DNA of 64,000 nucleotides from Eucommia ulmoides (taxonomy: Eukaryota > Streptophyta > Magnoliopsida > Garryales > Eucommiaceae). The notes under the pieces were generated by a model that was not told the origin of the DNA, ran no database searches, and was given only the letters and a program-made list of their open reading frames with translations. Every line of letters begins with the position of its first letter. Position 1 is the first letter of the stretch. Shown piece after piece: positions 35,246-47,163 of the stretch. Position numbers and translations under genes: made by a program. The stretch is from assembly GCA_016647705.1 (NCBI GenBank), contig CM028329.1:14347910-14411909 (forward strand), written 5' to 3'.

Positions 35246-36230
35246 TGTCTATTTTGGTTCAAAGTTTTTAGGGAACAAAAATAGAAACATGTGAATAGAA
35301 ACACAATCGCACCTAAAACAAACCTCACCTAGATTGAACATTCGAATAATAATGGATACCTAATAAGTATGCAAAACAAACCTACAAAAGCATAGTAAGA
35401 ATGTTTTTATCAAAAACCAATCAAATTTTTTTCCACATACATCAATCTAGAATTCAAGGTCTAATATGAAGCATTTAGTGAAATTTGACTTAGACACTTA
35501 CACAGCCCAACTCTAAAGTAATGTTTGGTATCAATAAATCTTAAAATTATAGAACACATTTCACCGATCATAGTAGAAGTGGTCCTTAATTCTCTGAAAA
35601 CAAATGCAAAATTTTGAGAACAAAAAACCTATGGTGGCGGACGTTTTAGCACATATTTTCCCCCCAAAAAAATGTATTAGCGGTGGTGGTGTCTCCCGTT
35701 CACATTCAAATTAAATATGTGATAAATTCATTTTTAATTTCTAATTATAAAGAGAACAACAACAACAACAATATTTTTTTTTAGTTCTTGACCTTAATCA
35801 ATAAGCAAGGCAAACCATGAGAATATTTTGTTCAATGTTCATTGTACAGGAAAAAAACAAGGGAAATGCAAATTGAATGGTTTCCAATTGGAAAATGAGC
35901 ACATGGGAATAAAAATGCAAAAATATGTCTGTTTCGGTTCAAGGTTTTCGGGGAACAAACATAGAACATGGGAATAAAAATGCAAAAGTAATCGGATCTA
36001 AAACAAACCTCACATTGGTTTAACATTGAAATAACAATGGACACCTAAAAGGTATGCATGCAAACCTGTGAATGTATTAAAGAATTGTTTTTGTCCAGAA
36101 GAATAAATGCAGTTTTTGCCACCCATATTAATTTTTAATTAAAGGTTTTATATGAAGCAATTAGTGAAATTTGGCATCGATAATTCCACAGCCTAACTCT
36201 AAAGTAGAGTTTGATTTCAATAAAGTTCAA
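35246..36230. repeat. Diverged direct duplication, ~680-bp period
   Basis: The stretch 35246-35545 (GGTTCAAAGTTTTTAGGGAA, then AAACAAACCTCACCT, then AATTCAAGGTCTAATATGAA) recurs in changed form at 35935-36230. The copies are clearly related but old. No coding sequence is seen. Confidence 0.7.
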
Positions 36231-36487
36231 AAACTTGAACAAAAGTGAACAAATTACACTGAAAAGAAGATATATGTTAACTATATATAAAAATCTCGCA
36301 AGTTATAGATATGTATTATACAATAACCTGGCAAATCCAACATAGAAGCAATTTTTCCATTAAGTCTAATATGTAGAAATGAGAAACATGAAAGTGAGAT
36401 TTGGTGAGAATAAATATCTTTGGAAATAGGGATAACAATTAATATTCTTAGATTGGGCAAAATCAGTGTTAATTAAGCATCACTGAC

Positions 36488-36569
36488 CTTCTACCGGTGA
36501 CAAATTAGAAGAATTTATGTCGTCAATGGTTTGGCCTGATTCATTGTATTCATATTTGGTTATCCACGT
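36488..36569 (-). other. Candidate internal exon, 82 bp
   Basis: On the minus strand an acceptor TACTTGCAG precedes an open 82-bp segment reading TWITKYEYNESGQTIDDINS and then SNLSPVE, closed by the donor AAG|GTCAGT. The lack of stops, fitting splice sites and AT-poor text suggest a real host exon. I do not recognise the protein. Confidence 0.45.
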
Positions 36570-36949
36570 CTGCAAGTATTCAACAAACATAATTTCCACA
36601 ATTAGAATCTTTGGAACTGTTCGAATAATCATTGTTCATAAAGAAACACATCAGATCATTGCAAATTGTTCGATCATATATGTGAACTAACCAAGAGCTT
36701 ATTGCACCACAAAACAATCTTAAGCAGCCATTACGATTAACTTTTACAAATTATTAGCCGTTACAGAAAAAGATCATTTATGGGTTTGATCCTAGACCTA
36801 ATAAGCATAATGTTTATTACCAATTAGCAACATGTCTATTTAACTTAAGACTCATCTTCGACATTGTTGTGCAGAGTAGAAATTTCTAAAACAGATAATT
36901 ATATAAGCACTAATTGTGTTGACAAATCCATTTTCTTATCAAGAAATAA

Positions 36950-38330
36950 AATAACAATTTAGAAACCCTAAAAGTAAACTAAATAACAAATATACATTCA
37001 TGATTTTACTGTCAAAGTAGTCAAAATACTGATTTTGGGATGGAAATAGGCTTCCAATTGGGAAATTGGGGTTGAGGTTGACTTAACTAACCAATGCACT
37101 AACCGATTTCATCACAATTCCATGAACGATTTCATCACAATTCCTAGAAATATCAAGAAAAAATGAATTTTTTCATTAATAAAAGAAGAAGAAAATAAAA
37201 TGATAAGAGAGACATGCTTACTGTGTGTTTGTAGTGGAGAGGGAAGTGGCAGTGGTGGTGGCGTGGAGAGGCATTTGTAGTGGTAGTTGCACGATGCTGG
37301 TCGAAGAAATGAAAATAACATTTTAGAAACCCTAAATAGAAAAACTAAATGAAAAATATTCATTCCAAGATGGAATAATTTCAATCAATGTGCGGAATGA
37401 TTTCATCACAATTTCAAGAAATTGTAAAGATAAGTGAGATAGGTTTACTGTCAGAGCTCTTATTCCGTGGCGGCAGCTTCTATCGGATCTCCACCAGAAG
37501 CAGCAACAAGGGCGGCAGTAAATTGCTAGGATCTTAATATTCCAAATCGAAACAATAAATTAATCACAAAAAAATGAAATAAACAAATTACAAACCCAAA
37601 AGCTAAAGAATTAGGAAATGATTTGTGAAGGTTTGAGCAAAAAATAACTAAAAAATTTTAAAAATAAAAGAAGATATAACAATTTCTCAGTGGAATTTCA
37701 CTCTTAAAAATAAAGAAGAAAACGAAGAAATCTGTGGTATGAAAAAAGAAGCTATTGGAGGGTTTCCAGTGGGTGGTTTTCAGAAATGAAAAGCCGGAGG
37801 CAACGGTGGTGCAGCGTTCACTATCTCGCCAACCATCGCCATCTAGATCCAATCATCGCCCATCCTCAGGGTCTCAAAATGAAAGGGTTTTGATTTAAGG
37901 GTTTCGAAATAGGAAAAAATGGAAGATAAAAAGAAAGAGATGAAGAGAAACGTACCTGTGGAAGGAGAAGGCAATGGTTCGGTGGTGGCAGCGGTGGCCT
38001 GCAAGGAGGGGACTTAAGAGCAATAGGGAGAGAAAGAACAAGAGAGAGGGAGAGAGAGAGAGAAAGAGAGATGGTATGTGCAATCGATGGAGGTAGGAAA
38101 TGGAAGTAATCGGGCGAGGTGGATCATGGGAACGACTGTGAAATGGTTTGGGAGGCAAGAAAGAGGAAAAGCGATATGGAGAATAGGGAAGAGGCTGACT
38201 GACAATTAGGGTTAGGGGAAGGAATGATCCTGACCATTGACTTTGTTAGAGCTTGGAGATTAGAGAGTGAGTCCAATTTGAGGGTTTGGCTTCTGTTTTT
38301 AGTATTATAATATAGATTTTTCATCACACC
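36950..38330 (-). other. Cluster of 5'UTR-like exons with splice donors
   Basis: Three GC-richer islands on the minus strand end in good donors: TTCCACAG|GTACGT near 37952, CTGACA|GTAAAC near 37447, and AACACACA|GTAAGC near 37222. The repeated GAAACCCTAAA phrases around them suggest duplication of one first-exon region. Downstream on the same strand lies the candidate exon at 36488-36569. This looks like the 5' end of a host transcription unit starting near 38300, but no protein start is certain. Confidence 0.35.
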
Positions 38331-39780
38331 TCTCCATTTTCAATCGCAACTAGGGTTCATGTTGCTCCCCTCTTTCTCTATATATCTTTCTCTATCTTTT
38401 TTCCATGTTCGCAGTCGTTGCTCGTGCTCGTTCGTGAAGGCTGCCATCTTCACTCGCACTCATTTGTGAAGGATTCCACCGAAAGTACTTGTTCGTGTTT
38501 GTCGCCATGTTTGCTACTGTCTCCCGCGCTCATTGCCATATTCAGTGAAGGCAACCGTCTCTCTCTCTATTTCTAGATCTGGAACATGTGTTTGTTTGTC
38601 TCCATTTGCTATTTTGTCTTCGTATTCATTAGCGTCTTTTGCCAGTTCTCGAGGTTCTGTTCACCGGTTCGTCTTTTTCTTTGTTAGCACCGTTCACCGG
38701 TTTGCCATCGTCGTTTGGTGGTTCATCTTCGTCAGCGCCTTCTTTGCTGTGTTCTCTCTCTCTCTTTCTGATCTGGATTTCCAAATCTAAAAATTCAGAT
38801 TTAGAATTTCTAGATCTGAATAGATCTATTTATTTTGGTCGTTTGCCGTTGACGAAACATTGTCAACGAATAGACAATTTATCTTCAGGTGGTTTGGATT
38901 TTACATTTGGTGTTATGAAGTTTGGCGTAGGGGTTCCAAATGGATTTTGAGGTTTTAGAGGTGTCTTTTTATTTTAATTTAATTTTAATTTGGTTTAATT
39001 TTTTCAGATTTAAATTTTCCAAATCTAAAATCTCCGTTCGCGGCTGTGCTCGTCATGCTCGGTGTTCGCCGACTCTCTCTATCTCTCTCAAATTTGGAAT
39101 TTTCAAATCTGAAAATTTCAGATATGTGAATGTTCATGCAATTTTTGTTGATTTTTGTGATTTGTTTTTTAATGTTTGTACCGGGAATGTGGTATGTGAA
39201 TGTTTACATTGTTTTCGTTGATCTTAGGATTTTTCAATATTTTTTATTGTTTTAAAATTGTTTTCGTTGATCTTAGGATTTTTCAATATTTTTGATTGTT
39301 TTAAAATATTAAGTGAATATTCGCACAAAAGTATATATTCATAACGTGATTTTTCAATATTTTTTATTTGTTTTGAAATATTGAGTGAATATTCACACAG
39401 AAGTGTAAATTTATAATGACTTTTTGATATAATGAGTAGAATATCGTGTGAGCACTAAGTGAAATATTATTCTAAAATATTGATTGAACATTTACACAAA
39501 AATAGAGTAAAATGTTGAGTGGACATGACATTTAGATAACATGGAGTAAAATATAGTTCTGAAATATTAAGTGAATATTCACAAAAAAAAGTGAACATAG
39601 AGTGAAATGCTGTTGTATCTCATAGAATGATATTTTATGTAAATTAGGGAAAAAGACGGTCGAAGAACATAAACTATTTTCTAAAAAAAAAATTGGGTAC
39701 TAAAAACTTGATTAAAATAGTTGGAGGTATTTTTTTTTATTGTTTTTCTATCTTTGGGGACTAAATTATATATTTCCCAA
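38331..39780 (-). mobile_element. Non-autonomous element, copy 1 (relative of 52470-53960)
   Basis: Its reverse complement shares with 52470-53960 an AACTA-T-TAAT-AA-TTTTTAGT-CC end, TTTAGAAAATAGT, and many TGAATATTCAC phrases in the same order, with a GA/CT-rich gene-like part at the other end. The reading frames open at 38533-39221 follow CT-rich UTR-like text and resemble no known protein. Family is uncertain; Pack-MULE-like is a guess. Confidence 0.4.
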
Positions 39781-41024
39781 ATTAAAATTTAGTCTGGTAA
39801 TAATAAAGTTTTTGTTTGTTTAAATTTTATTTAATGGTAGTCTGGTTGATAACTTCTATTTTTTTGGTAATATGTTTGACCTTTCTTGATAAAAGATTAG
39901 GATTTTTAGATATATATCTATTTATTTTTTTAACTTTTTTAAAAAAAAATTATTTATGAAAATTAGTGATATTAACTTTTAACCACAGTTGACTAATGTT
40001 GAATTGATAATTCGCGATGTAATCATTCTTCTCATGGACTTGGATGTTTAGCCAAGAACTACAACTTGCTAAAATTTCTTAATCAGACACGGGTAATAAC
40101 TATAATATGATGTATGCCATTTACGTGGGTTATGTGGGACTTTCATGTGGGTCTTGTGTTCTATTGTATTTTCTCTCTCTAGATAATGTAGTTGGTAGTG
40201 GGTCTTGGTAATGTATGGTAGTCTATACAGTGGGTGGTTGTGTTTCTCTCTACTTGTGTAGAAAGTAGTCTAGGTAGTTTATAATATTTAGAGGTTCTGT
40301 TTTACGTGGATTTTTGCATGTATGTGGGTTGAGTCTCTCTCTCTTTAGGTAGTTGCGGTCTTGTTTGTATAAAACCTTATGGTGTTGAAGAAAAAAAGGA
40401 GATGAATTGACGAAAGTTCCAATCTTCTTTTTCTTCTTCTTCTTCTTCTTCTTCTTCTCATATTTCTATCTCTTCCTCAACTCCAAATTTCTTCCTATCA
40501 TAATAGTAAAAGTGTACGGATAACTAATGCAACTTATTTTCTATCTTTTAGTTAGCTTGGTAAAGAAGTCGAAAAACTATACCATCTTGATTGCTAAGTC
40601 ATATTTTTATATATTTATATTTATATTCAAGAGCTTGGCAATCGTCCTTGCTACTGGGAAAGCAGAAGATACGTGAAAGATGAAGAGATTGAAAAAAAAA
40701 AAAAAAAAAAAGAGGAAGAGAAGACGTCGATCTCGGGTGAATGGAGTCTGTGATAGTGGATTGTGTGTGGGGTGTGTGTGTGTGAGAGAGAGAATAATGT
40801 ATTGACTGACTGCAATGTATATTAGGAGAACGATGACAAAAGCAACGAGTCAGGGAGAGAATTAGAGTTACGAATATTATTGCGGAAGAGATTTTTTTCT
40901 CCTTTCATTTAATGATCTCAATTCTCCAATTTCCCTAAGTTAAATCATATCTCTTAAAATATCTCCAAATTTTGAAAGTGAGGTTTCTTGTGAGTGCATG
41001 TCCAACCATGAGCATTTTTATTTT
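39781..41024. other. Interval with microsatellites, no recognised gene
   Basis: It contains a (CTT)n tract at 40423-40459, TC-rich and GTGGG-rich text at 40120-40340, poly-A at 40690-40710, and mixed (GT)n(GA)n at 40766-40792. A TGTTGAATTGAT start near 39997 hints at an LTR, but no matching end was found. Confidence 0.35.
40423..40459. repeat. (CTT)n microsatellite
   Basis: About eleven CTT/TTC units, nearly uninterrupted. Confidence 0.9.
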
Positions 41025-41403
41025 TGATGATATTCGAATATGGATCATCAGATATGGTGCACTTTCTTTCTAGAATAAAACTGTGAGTGGCCTATCGATG
41101 ATCCCATTTCCTTATATAGTGGGATTCGATAACCTTTCCCAAGCAAGGTTCAAGTAGGTGCTAAGGACATGGGTTGGGATGTCTTCGGTTATCCCAAGAA
41201 TAAGCCATCCTGTATAGACCTAAGCTATATCCTCGAGTAACACAATATTGTGGTCAGTGCTAAAGGTGACCTCGATACTCAACCTTGGGTCCCAGATATA
41301 ATCGTCAGATTTCCATGAGTCGTGCTCGGGATCACATGATTTGCATGGGTTTCTTCTAACACGTGTCCTTATCTTGGTTTTTTTTTCAAAATATCCCTCA
41401 TCA
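41025..41403 (-). mobile_element. Antisense Tat LTR with adjoining polypurine tract
   Basis: On the minus strand the LTR starts TGATGAGGGATATTTTG at 41403, preceded by AGTAGGGGGCATT (41404-41416), a polypurine tract, so this is a 3' LTR. It ends ...CATCATCA-like at 41025. It matches the LTRs at 20263-20865 and 47164-47754 but is shorter. Positions 41417-41510 are remaining internal sequence. Confidence 0.6.
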
Positions 41404-43289
41404 AATGCCCCCTACTCCTAATGCCCGATTATTAGGGGTTTAGAATATTTAGTTTAGATGAAAGAAAAAGTCCCAAGACTTGAAACGAAAGTTTGAACAG
41501 TCGTGACATTTGTAGATACCGCATTTTGTCCCGGCCACTTAGTATCGGATCGAAAGCACAAGTTCGAATAAACTTTAAATTGAGGTTTAAAGGGAACAAA
41601 TTTCTGCCTTGGATTACATTGGATACTACCAAAAAAAAAAAAAAAATACAAGAAATTTTGACTAAATTCAGTATAAATAAAAGTTTCAAGTCAACCTCAA
41701 AATTTCTAAAGTCAAGGGAGACTAAAATGACATTATTAAAGGTTGATTTTCATGAAATTATATTTAATATGAATAAAAATAAGTTACTACCCTTCAACTT
41801 AAAGAAATTTTATCAATTACCTTTGTTACCCTAAAACTTTTACTATCACCGGTTTCGTCTTCTTGACACAAAAAATGCTTTTCTAATTTTTCATTCACAA
41901 CAATAATCTCCAAGAAATCAAGCCAAAAACCTCAATCAAATCAAAGAAACTATCATGATAAACCTAGTTACCTAAAGTAACTAATGCTTAAGACACATTT
42001 CGAAACTAACCAAACCGAAGTCATCATGACAAACATTCAAAGGCCATCACATCAAGGGCTGGATCATGCATTTAATGACTCATTAATGGGCACTACATGA
42101 CAAAATATTTCTAAGATATTCCTACTAAAATATCTAAAATAGAAACCTAGTTACTTGAGAAGTAACTAATGGTTATAAATCTAAACGATTCGATTTCCCA
42201 TCAAATCATGCATTAAATGAGCCATAAAATCAACATTCTATCAAGAATTTAATGCTTGAAACAACCTAGGGAGACTACATTCAAAGAATCAAGATATTTG
42301 GAGCAAAAATATCTTAGGGAAACCAAGTTACTTCAAAAGTAACTAAACGGTTACAAGACTAATTGGATCATTTCCATTCCGTCAAAGGCATTTGAAGCCC
42401 ATCAAATTAAGTGTCATATTAAACATTCAATGCAAAAGTGACATGTAGAGACTATATACATTGAACCTCTAAGGGCATTAAATGCAAGCTAACTGAAATA
42501 GTTCGAGTAATTAGCACTTAGTAAGCAAATCGAATCGGAAAGCATCCCATCAAGCATTAAATACCCCATATGCCAACCAATGATGAGTAATGATTGGCAA
42601 TCATTAGCAATGATTACTTAGATATTTTAAAGATTTTGTAATCATTACAAAATCTTAAAAAATCTTCCAAATTTGGCCCAAACCATGAAAGTATGAAGCA
42701 TAAAAGAGATGCACCTAGACCAAATAGGACCTAAGGAACAACCTGGGATGGCCTGTGCATTGGGGAATACGCAGGCTTCCCGAGCCTATAAATATGCAGC
42801 TTGTTTTCTCATTTCAAAATGGCTTGATCCAAGAGCTTATCTCTCTAGTCTAGAATTTATCTCTAAGGTCTAGGGAATTCTCAAGCCTTCTACTTCAAAA
42901 AAAATCCTGAAATTCTATCAAAAATAGCTTCCTCAAGGTGTTCTTGAGGATCTTGGAGGAAGATCTCAAGAAATCGTCAGGGAACGATCAAGAACAACCG
43001 AGAAGATCAAAGAAGGAGAAGAATTAAAATACTTAGGGAAAGACCCCTAAGTTAGGTAAGTCTTCTTAAACGCCCTTTGATATTTTTTAAATATCGTTAT
43101 ATTGCTTGTATAGCGTATTTGGTCAGTTTATGGATGCATACTTCATGTACATAGTGTATATATTAAGAAACAAGTCAAAAACATAAAAACGATATCAATA
43201 ACATGACAAGAACATCAAACACACCATGAGTTGTGCATATCATCTTTGATTCTCTCAAGAACACACGAAACTAAACTCCAATGAACTTA

Positions 43290-45070
43290 AAATAAAAAAA
43301 TCATCTTGAAATGATAAACTACATGCTGACCTAATTTTCAGCTACCTAAGATACGTAAGTGGTAGCGCGTAAATACATCGTTACTTTAACCGCAAGTGTA
43401 CGGGTCAAGTTTTAGTAGAGCAGAAAGAGTAAGGGTTGTCGTATCCACATGGATTGGTTGAGATTATCATTGAGTATCGTAATTATCATAACCTAACTTT
43501 ATCTAGGTGACATAAATTGAGTTTTTAATAAAATATACTAAACTAAACTAAAATACTAATTATACTATATTCAGACGTTTAGGAGAATAAATTATCTGGG
43601 AAATAACTTCGTTTACAAAAACATGTTTGGTTCTGTTTAGTTAACAATAACGGTATTCGACCTATATGACAATCTCTGTATCGTAAACTCATTCACTCCC
43701 TCTCCCAAGTGACAAGTGAATGAATATGTGACTTTTGTTAACGCCGAAGTCCCCCTCTAGCCTTTTTTAGAACACATAGTCACATAAGTCTTGCCCCAAC
43801 ATCATGGATTGCACACTTTCTAACACTCTCCTGGGTCGTTAGATCCTTGTGTTGTGTTTAATCCTAATCCGAATTCGGGGTTACCTCTCTCGAGTGTCAA
43901 TTTTCGTATTATCCATATATCTAAACAAGCATATAACATGACAAAATAGTAAACACAATCGAATAATGAAGAACAACCGTTAAAGAAACACAATTAAAAC
44001 AAACAACATTTTCATTTAAATTATATTAATCCCTAGACAATCCATGTTTAGCTAGCGGTCCTAACTGTATATACAATGATAAACGAGCTAAACATGCTCA
44101 ACCAATAAACCGAAGTTAAGAAATAAAGAAAGAAACGAAAAGAATTAGCCGGTATCCGAAGATTTGATGCTAAAACCGTTCCGAGATCGCTTCTCCTTCT
44201 TCGCTTTGTGTTCTTCTCATTTGGTTCTTGTTGAACTCTCCCCCAAAACTCTCCCTATTCTATTCTACTCCTAAGGGGTCTCTAATGGCCGAAATAGAGG
44301 AGAGGCGGAAGGAAATTAGGAACAAAATATCTAAAATCTGTGCAGAGTGATCGCCACTGTTGTGGACATGTCGGCAGTGTCACTACTACGACGGTGGATG
44401 CAACGATGGGAGAAGAGACATTCTGTTATTTCACCGCCGCGGCGGTGGATCTGACTACTGCGGCAATGGATTTGCAGAAAGTTTAGGCCCTTCTCTGTAT
44501 TTTGACTGCTGTGGTAGTGGGCTGCAGGTTCTAAAATTTGGCCTCTTTGTTCTTTTTCCACAATTCTTCCACCGCTCTTGATTTGATTTGATCGTTTATG
44601 ATCTATTTTCATCTATTTTTACCCCCAAACACCTGATTTATAACAAAAAGAATAAAAACATATTAAAACATTATAAAAATACTCGAAAACTAACAAGTTC
44701 GATTTGAAAATAGATAGCTAAATTACACTTATCAGCATGCAACCCACACACAGGTTCGATCACTTATTGAAACAAAAATCATTCATCTAAATAGATAAAC
44801 TACGTATTGACCTGATTCTTATATATCTGAGATACGTAGGTAATCCACGTACGGGTTCAGTTACTTGTTTAAATAAAAATCAGTTCATCTAGAAATGAAC
44901 TACGTGCTGATCTGATTCTCAGCTAACTGAGATACGTAGGAAACCCATGTATGGATTCGGTTACTTAACTAAATAAAAATCAGTTCATCTTGAACAGGTG
45001 AACTATGTTTCAACCTGATTCTACTTGAAACCAGATATAAGTAGGTAACCTTTACAAGTTCGGTCGGCAT
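43290..45070 (+). repeat. Tandem repeats with ACGTAGG core in the Ogre-like LTR
   Basis: Diverged units of about 85-95 bp, each with GAACTACGTGCTGA, CTGAGATACGTAGG and TTCGGTTACTT-like parts, occur at 43300-43359 and 44735-45070. That is four to five units, with the Athila LTR inserted inside one of them. Similar GATACGTAGG repeats are known from Ogre-type LTRs. Confidence 0.7.
43360..44734 (-). mobile_element. Athila-like solo LTR (copy D), antisense
   Basis: In plus orientation it starts TGGTAGCGCGTAAATAC and ends TTACACTTATCA; reversed it matches LTRs A-C in full (1375 bp). Flanks GTAAG and GCATG agree at only three of five bases, so the duplication is weak or decayed. It carries a perfect palindrome CACCGC-CGCG-GCGGTG near 44430. 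No internal sequence is attached. Confidence 0.78.
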
Positions 45071-45555
45071 AAAAAACAAATAAAACATTTTCATTAAAAT
45101 ATGATTTATCTATCGCTGCCATTAGATAATAAATTTTCTTGCCTTCTTACATGAAAAATGCATAAGAAGATAAAACATAAAAAAAGAGAATTATTGTGTT
45201 AAATAAAACCAAATGAAATTACTTGAATTTTGTTTAAACATGAACATCTATTTAGACTTAGGTATCATCTTTGGACAGGTGCCTAACATATTCTTCGAGC
45301 ATAACTGACCCCTGAACTTTAGAAAAATCTTTAGTAAAAGACAACTGTTTTCGAGTCAAAACTTGGGTCATTTTTAAACAAAAATAATTTTCTAAAATTC
45401 CCAATGACCTAGCACACAATTTAACTCAATATTAGGTGGCGACTCTATTTTTAAAAAATAAATCCCGCCCAAAGAACGTGTTCAAAACCGACGTCTAGAA
45501 AAGCCCTTGAAAACTAGTTTTCTAAAATGAACAGATTTTTTAAAATTTTGAGAGA

Positions 45556-46057
45556 GAGAAATGAAACTTTGTGTTCCTCTTCTTTCCGTTCTCTACTTCC
45601 TATGTTTCCAAAAAAATTCAGGGTGCATAACATTTTTATTTTTGCACCCAAACCTGAAGTGCATTAAATGCTTGAACGATTCGATTGTCCATGCCGTTTT
45701 ACCTCTCCGGTGATGGTTGAAATCCCTAACTGTTAAATCTATTTGGTTGATTTGGGCCGTTGAATCTTTTTATAAAAGAGGGGAGTCCCCACCATTGGGG
45801 ACCTTTCCTGCAACCTAGCTTCCTCAGCACACAAACCTTCAAAAATCTCAAATACCCCTCTGGCGAACCAACATCTCTATTCTGACGATCTTTTCCCTTA
45901 ATTGATGTAAGTTTTTGAATTTTTAATCGGCCAGTTCTTTGTTGCCTTCCTTCCTTTTCATTTTTAACACTTTAATTATTTTTTCTTCTTTTCTTTGTTT
46001 TTTGTCGTTTTGGCGTCTCAACGTATTCCATTTCCTTTATGTTCATCTTCTTCGACA
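45556..46057 (+). other. Leader between the Ogre-like LTR and ORF1
   Basis: No gene is recognised. It has TATAAAAGAGGGGAGTCCCC near 45770-45790 and an A-rich leader before the ATG at 46058, consistent with promoter and leader of an element transcript. Confidence 0.4.
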
Positions 46058-46786
46058 ATGCCTGAAACCACTAGCACTGCTGATCGTCCCTGTAGGCTTG
46101 ATGACACCTCCTATGATGATTCTAGGCCTTCGAACATCAAAGGGTTTTCTTTCTGAACTAGCGGTGAAGTAGAGCCTTCTTTTAGGACTGACTACGCGAG
46201 TGCTACCGAGCAACCTCAAGCTTTGAAAGAGGGAGCCCTTCCTACGCCTCCAACTCTGTTTCCTCTCTATCGACAACCAGAGCTGAAGGGACCAGGGATG
46301 CTGTTAGCCTCGCAGTAAAATTTGAGTAGAAGGCCTCTATGAGAAATTCGCTATCCCAACCCCTCTAGAGTTAACCTTACCCACTGAAGAGCATGCTCTT
46401 GCTCATTGCCACTTCCTAGGTAAGATAGCCTTTTATGAGGACGCTCTGGCCAGGGGGAGCTTGTGCAAGTCTCTGTCTACCTGTTGATATGAGACGCATT
46501 GCTAGTGTCTTGACTGGGACGTCGAAGAAGTTTCCACTAAGTTCGGCAAAGTCTGTTGAGATATGCCTCGAGTTTTTCCCGTGGCGCAGGTGTGACGTGC
46601 CTAATTCCTCCGTGTAGGAGCTTTATGTGTTTTGTCTTCCATTTTCTCCATGGATGCCTAGGCCCTACCCAGGAGTTCATGCTGGGGGTCTTCTCGAACC
46701 TTGAGGCCTTAGTACCCTGTCGCTTGTTTTGGCTCCGCCAGAACAGCTCGTCCCGCTCCGTGCGGATCCTTTTCAGCTTTTGTTAG
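46058..46786 (+). pseudogene. Ogre-type ORF1 / plant gypsy ORF fossil
   Basis: From an ATG at 46058 the translation contains a FAIPTPLELTLPTEEHALAH block followed by IAFYEDALARG and, further on, FHFLHGCLGPTQEFMLGVFS. These resemble the ORF1 family described as putative plant gypsy-type transposon protein. The location, downstream of an Ogre-like LTR, fits. It is broken many times. Confidence 0.5.
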
Positions 46787-47163
46787 AGGTAATACTGTGT
46801 TTGGCAACGTTTCTCTTCCTGATGTTGTTGGCATCGGGTCTTTCGTTCCTCGTCTGTGATGAGTTGTGACTTGCTGACAAATGACAAGAAACCTTGTGGA
46901 ACAGGCGGCGGTGGAGGTAGTTGGCTTGGATTAGCCTGCCCAATAAAGTAACAGACAATTTGGGAGAGATCTCATACCTTTCTCATTATTTCTATCAAGA
47001 GTGACGATAATTCTCCCGATGGACCAGTTTCGTGGGTAGCTGCGCAGAGTGGCTGCCTCTCACTCTCATATTCGTTGGTCATGATTCTAGACCTCAAGGT
47101 AACCATTCACGTAGTGGAGATTGCGAGAACAATTGTTTGTCGTTCCCACAGACAGTGCTAATC
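46787..47163 (-). pseudogene. Antisense Tat gag start and primer site (copy 3 of 3)
   Basis: On the minus strand the gag frame starts at 47082 with MTNEYESERQPLCAATHETG and continues to LPPPPPVPQGF. Between it and the LTR lies a primer-site-like stretch at 47142-47163 (reverse complement ATTAGCACTGTCTGTGGGAA), close to the TGGCGCCGTCTGTGGGAA type known in Tat relatives. It is cut off near 46787. Confidence 0.6.

Larger units (their letters stand above)
41511..45555 (+). mobile_element. Long Ogre/Tat-like LTR, split by an Athila LTR
   Basis: It begins TGTAGATACCGCATTTTGTC, like the solo LTR at 56067 (TGTAGACACAACATTTTG). It runs through TATA-like and leader text (42790-43030) into tandem repeats, then the GGTGCCTAACA and TTAGGTGGCGACTC hallmarks near 45280 and 45433. 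The Athila LTR at 43360-44734 interrupts it; without that it is about 2.7 kb. An ORF1-like fossil follows on the + strand, as in Ogre elements. The right end is approximate. Confidence 0.65.

Noticed and set aside
39997-40510. A Copia solo LTR starting TGTTGAATTGAT
   Set aside because: No convincing CA end was found. ACTAA occurs at both 39992 and 40521, but the bases before the second one do not form an LTR end.
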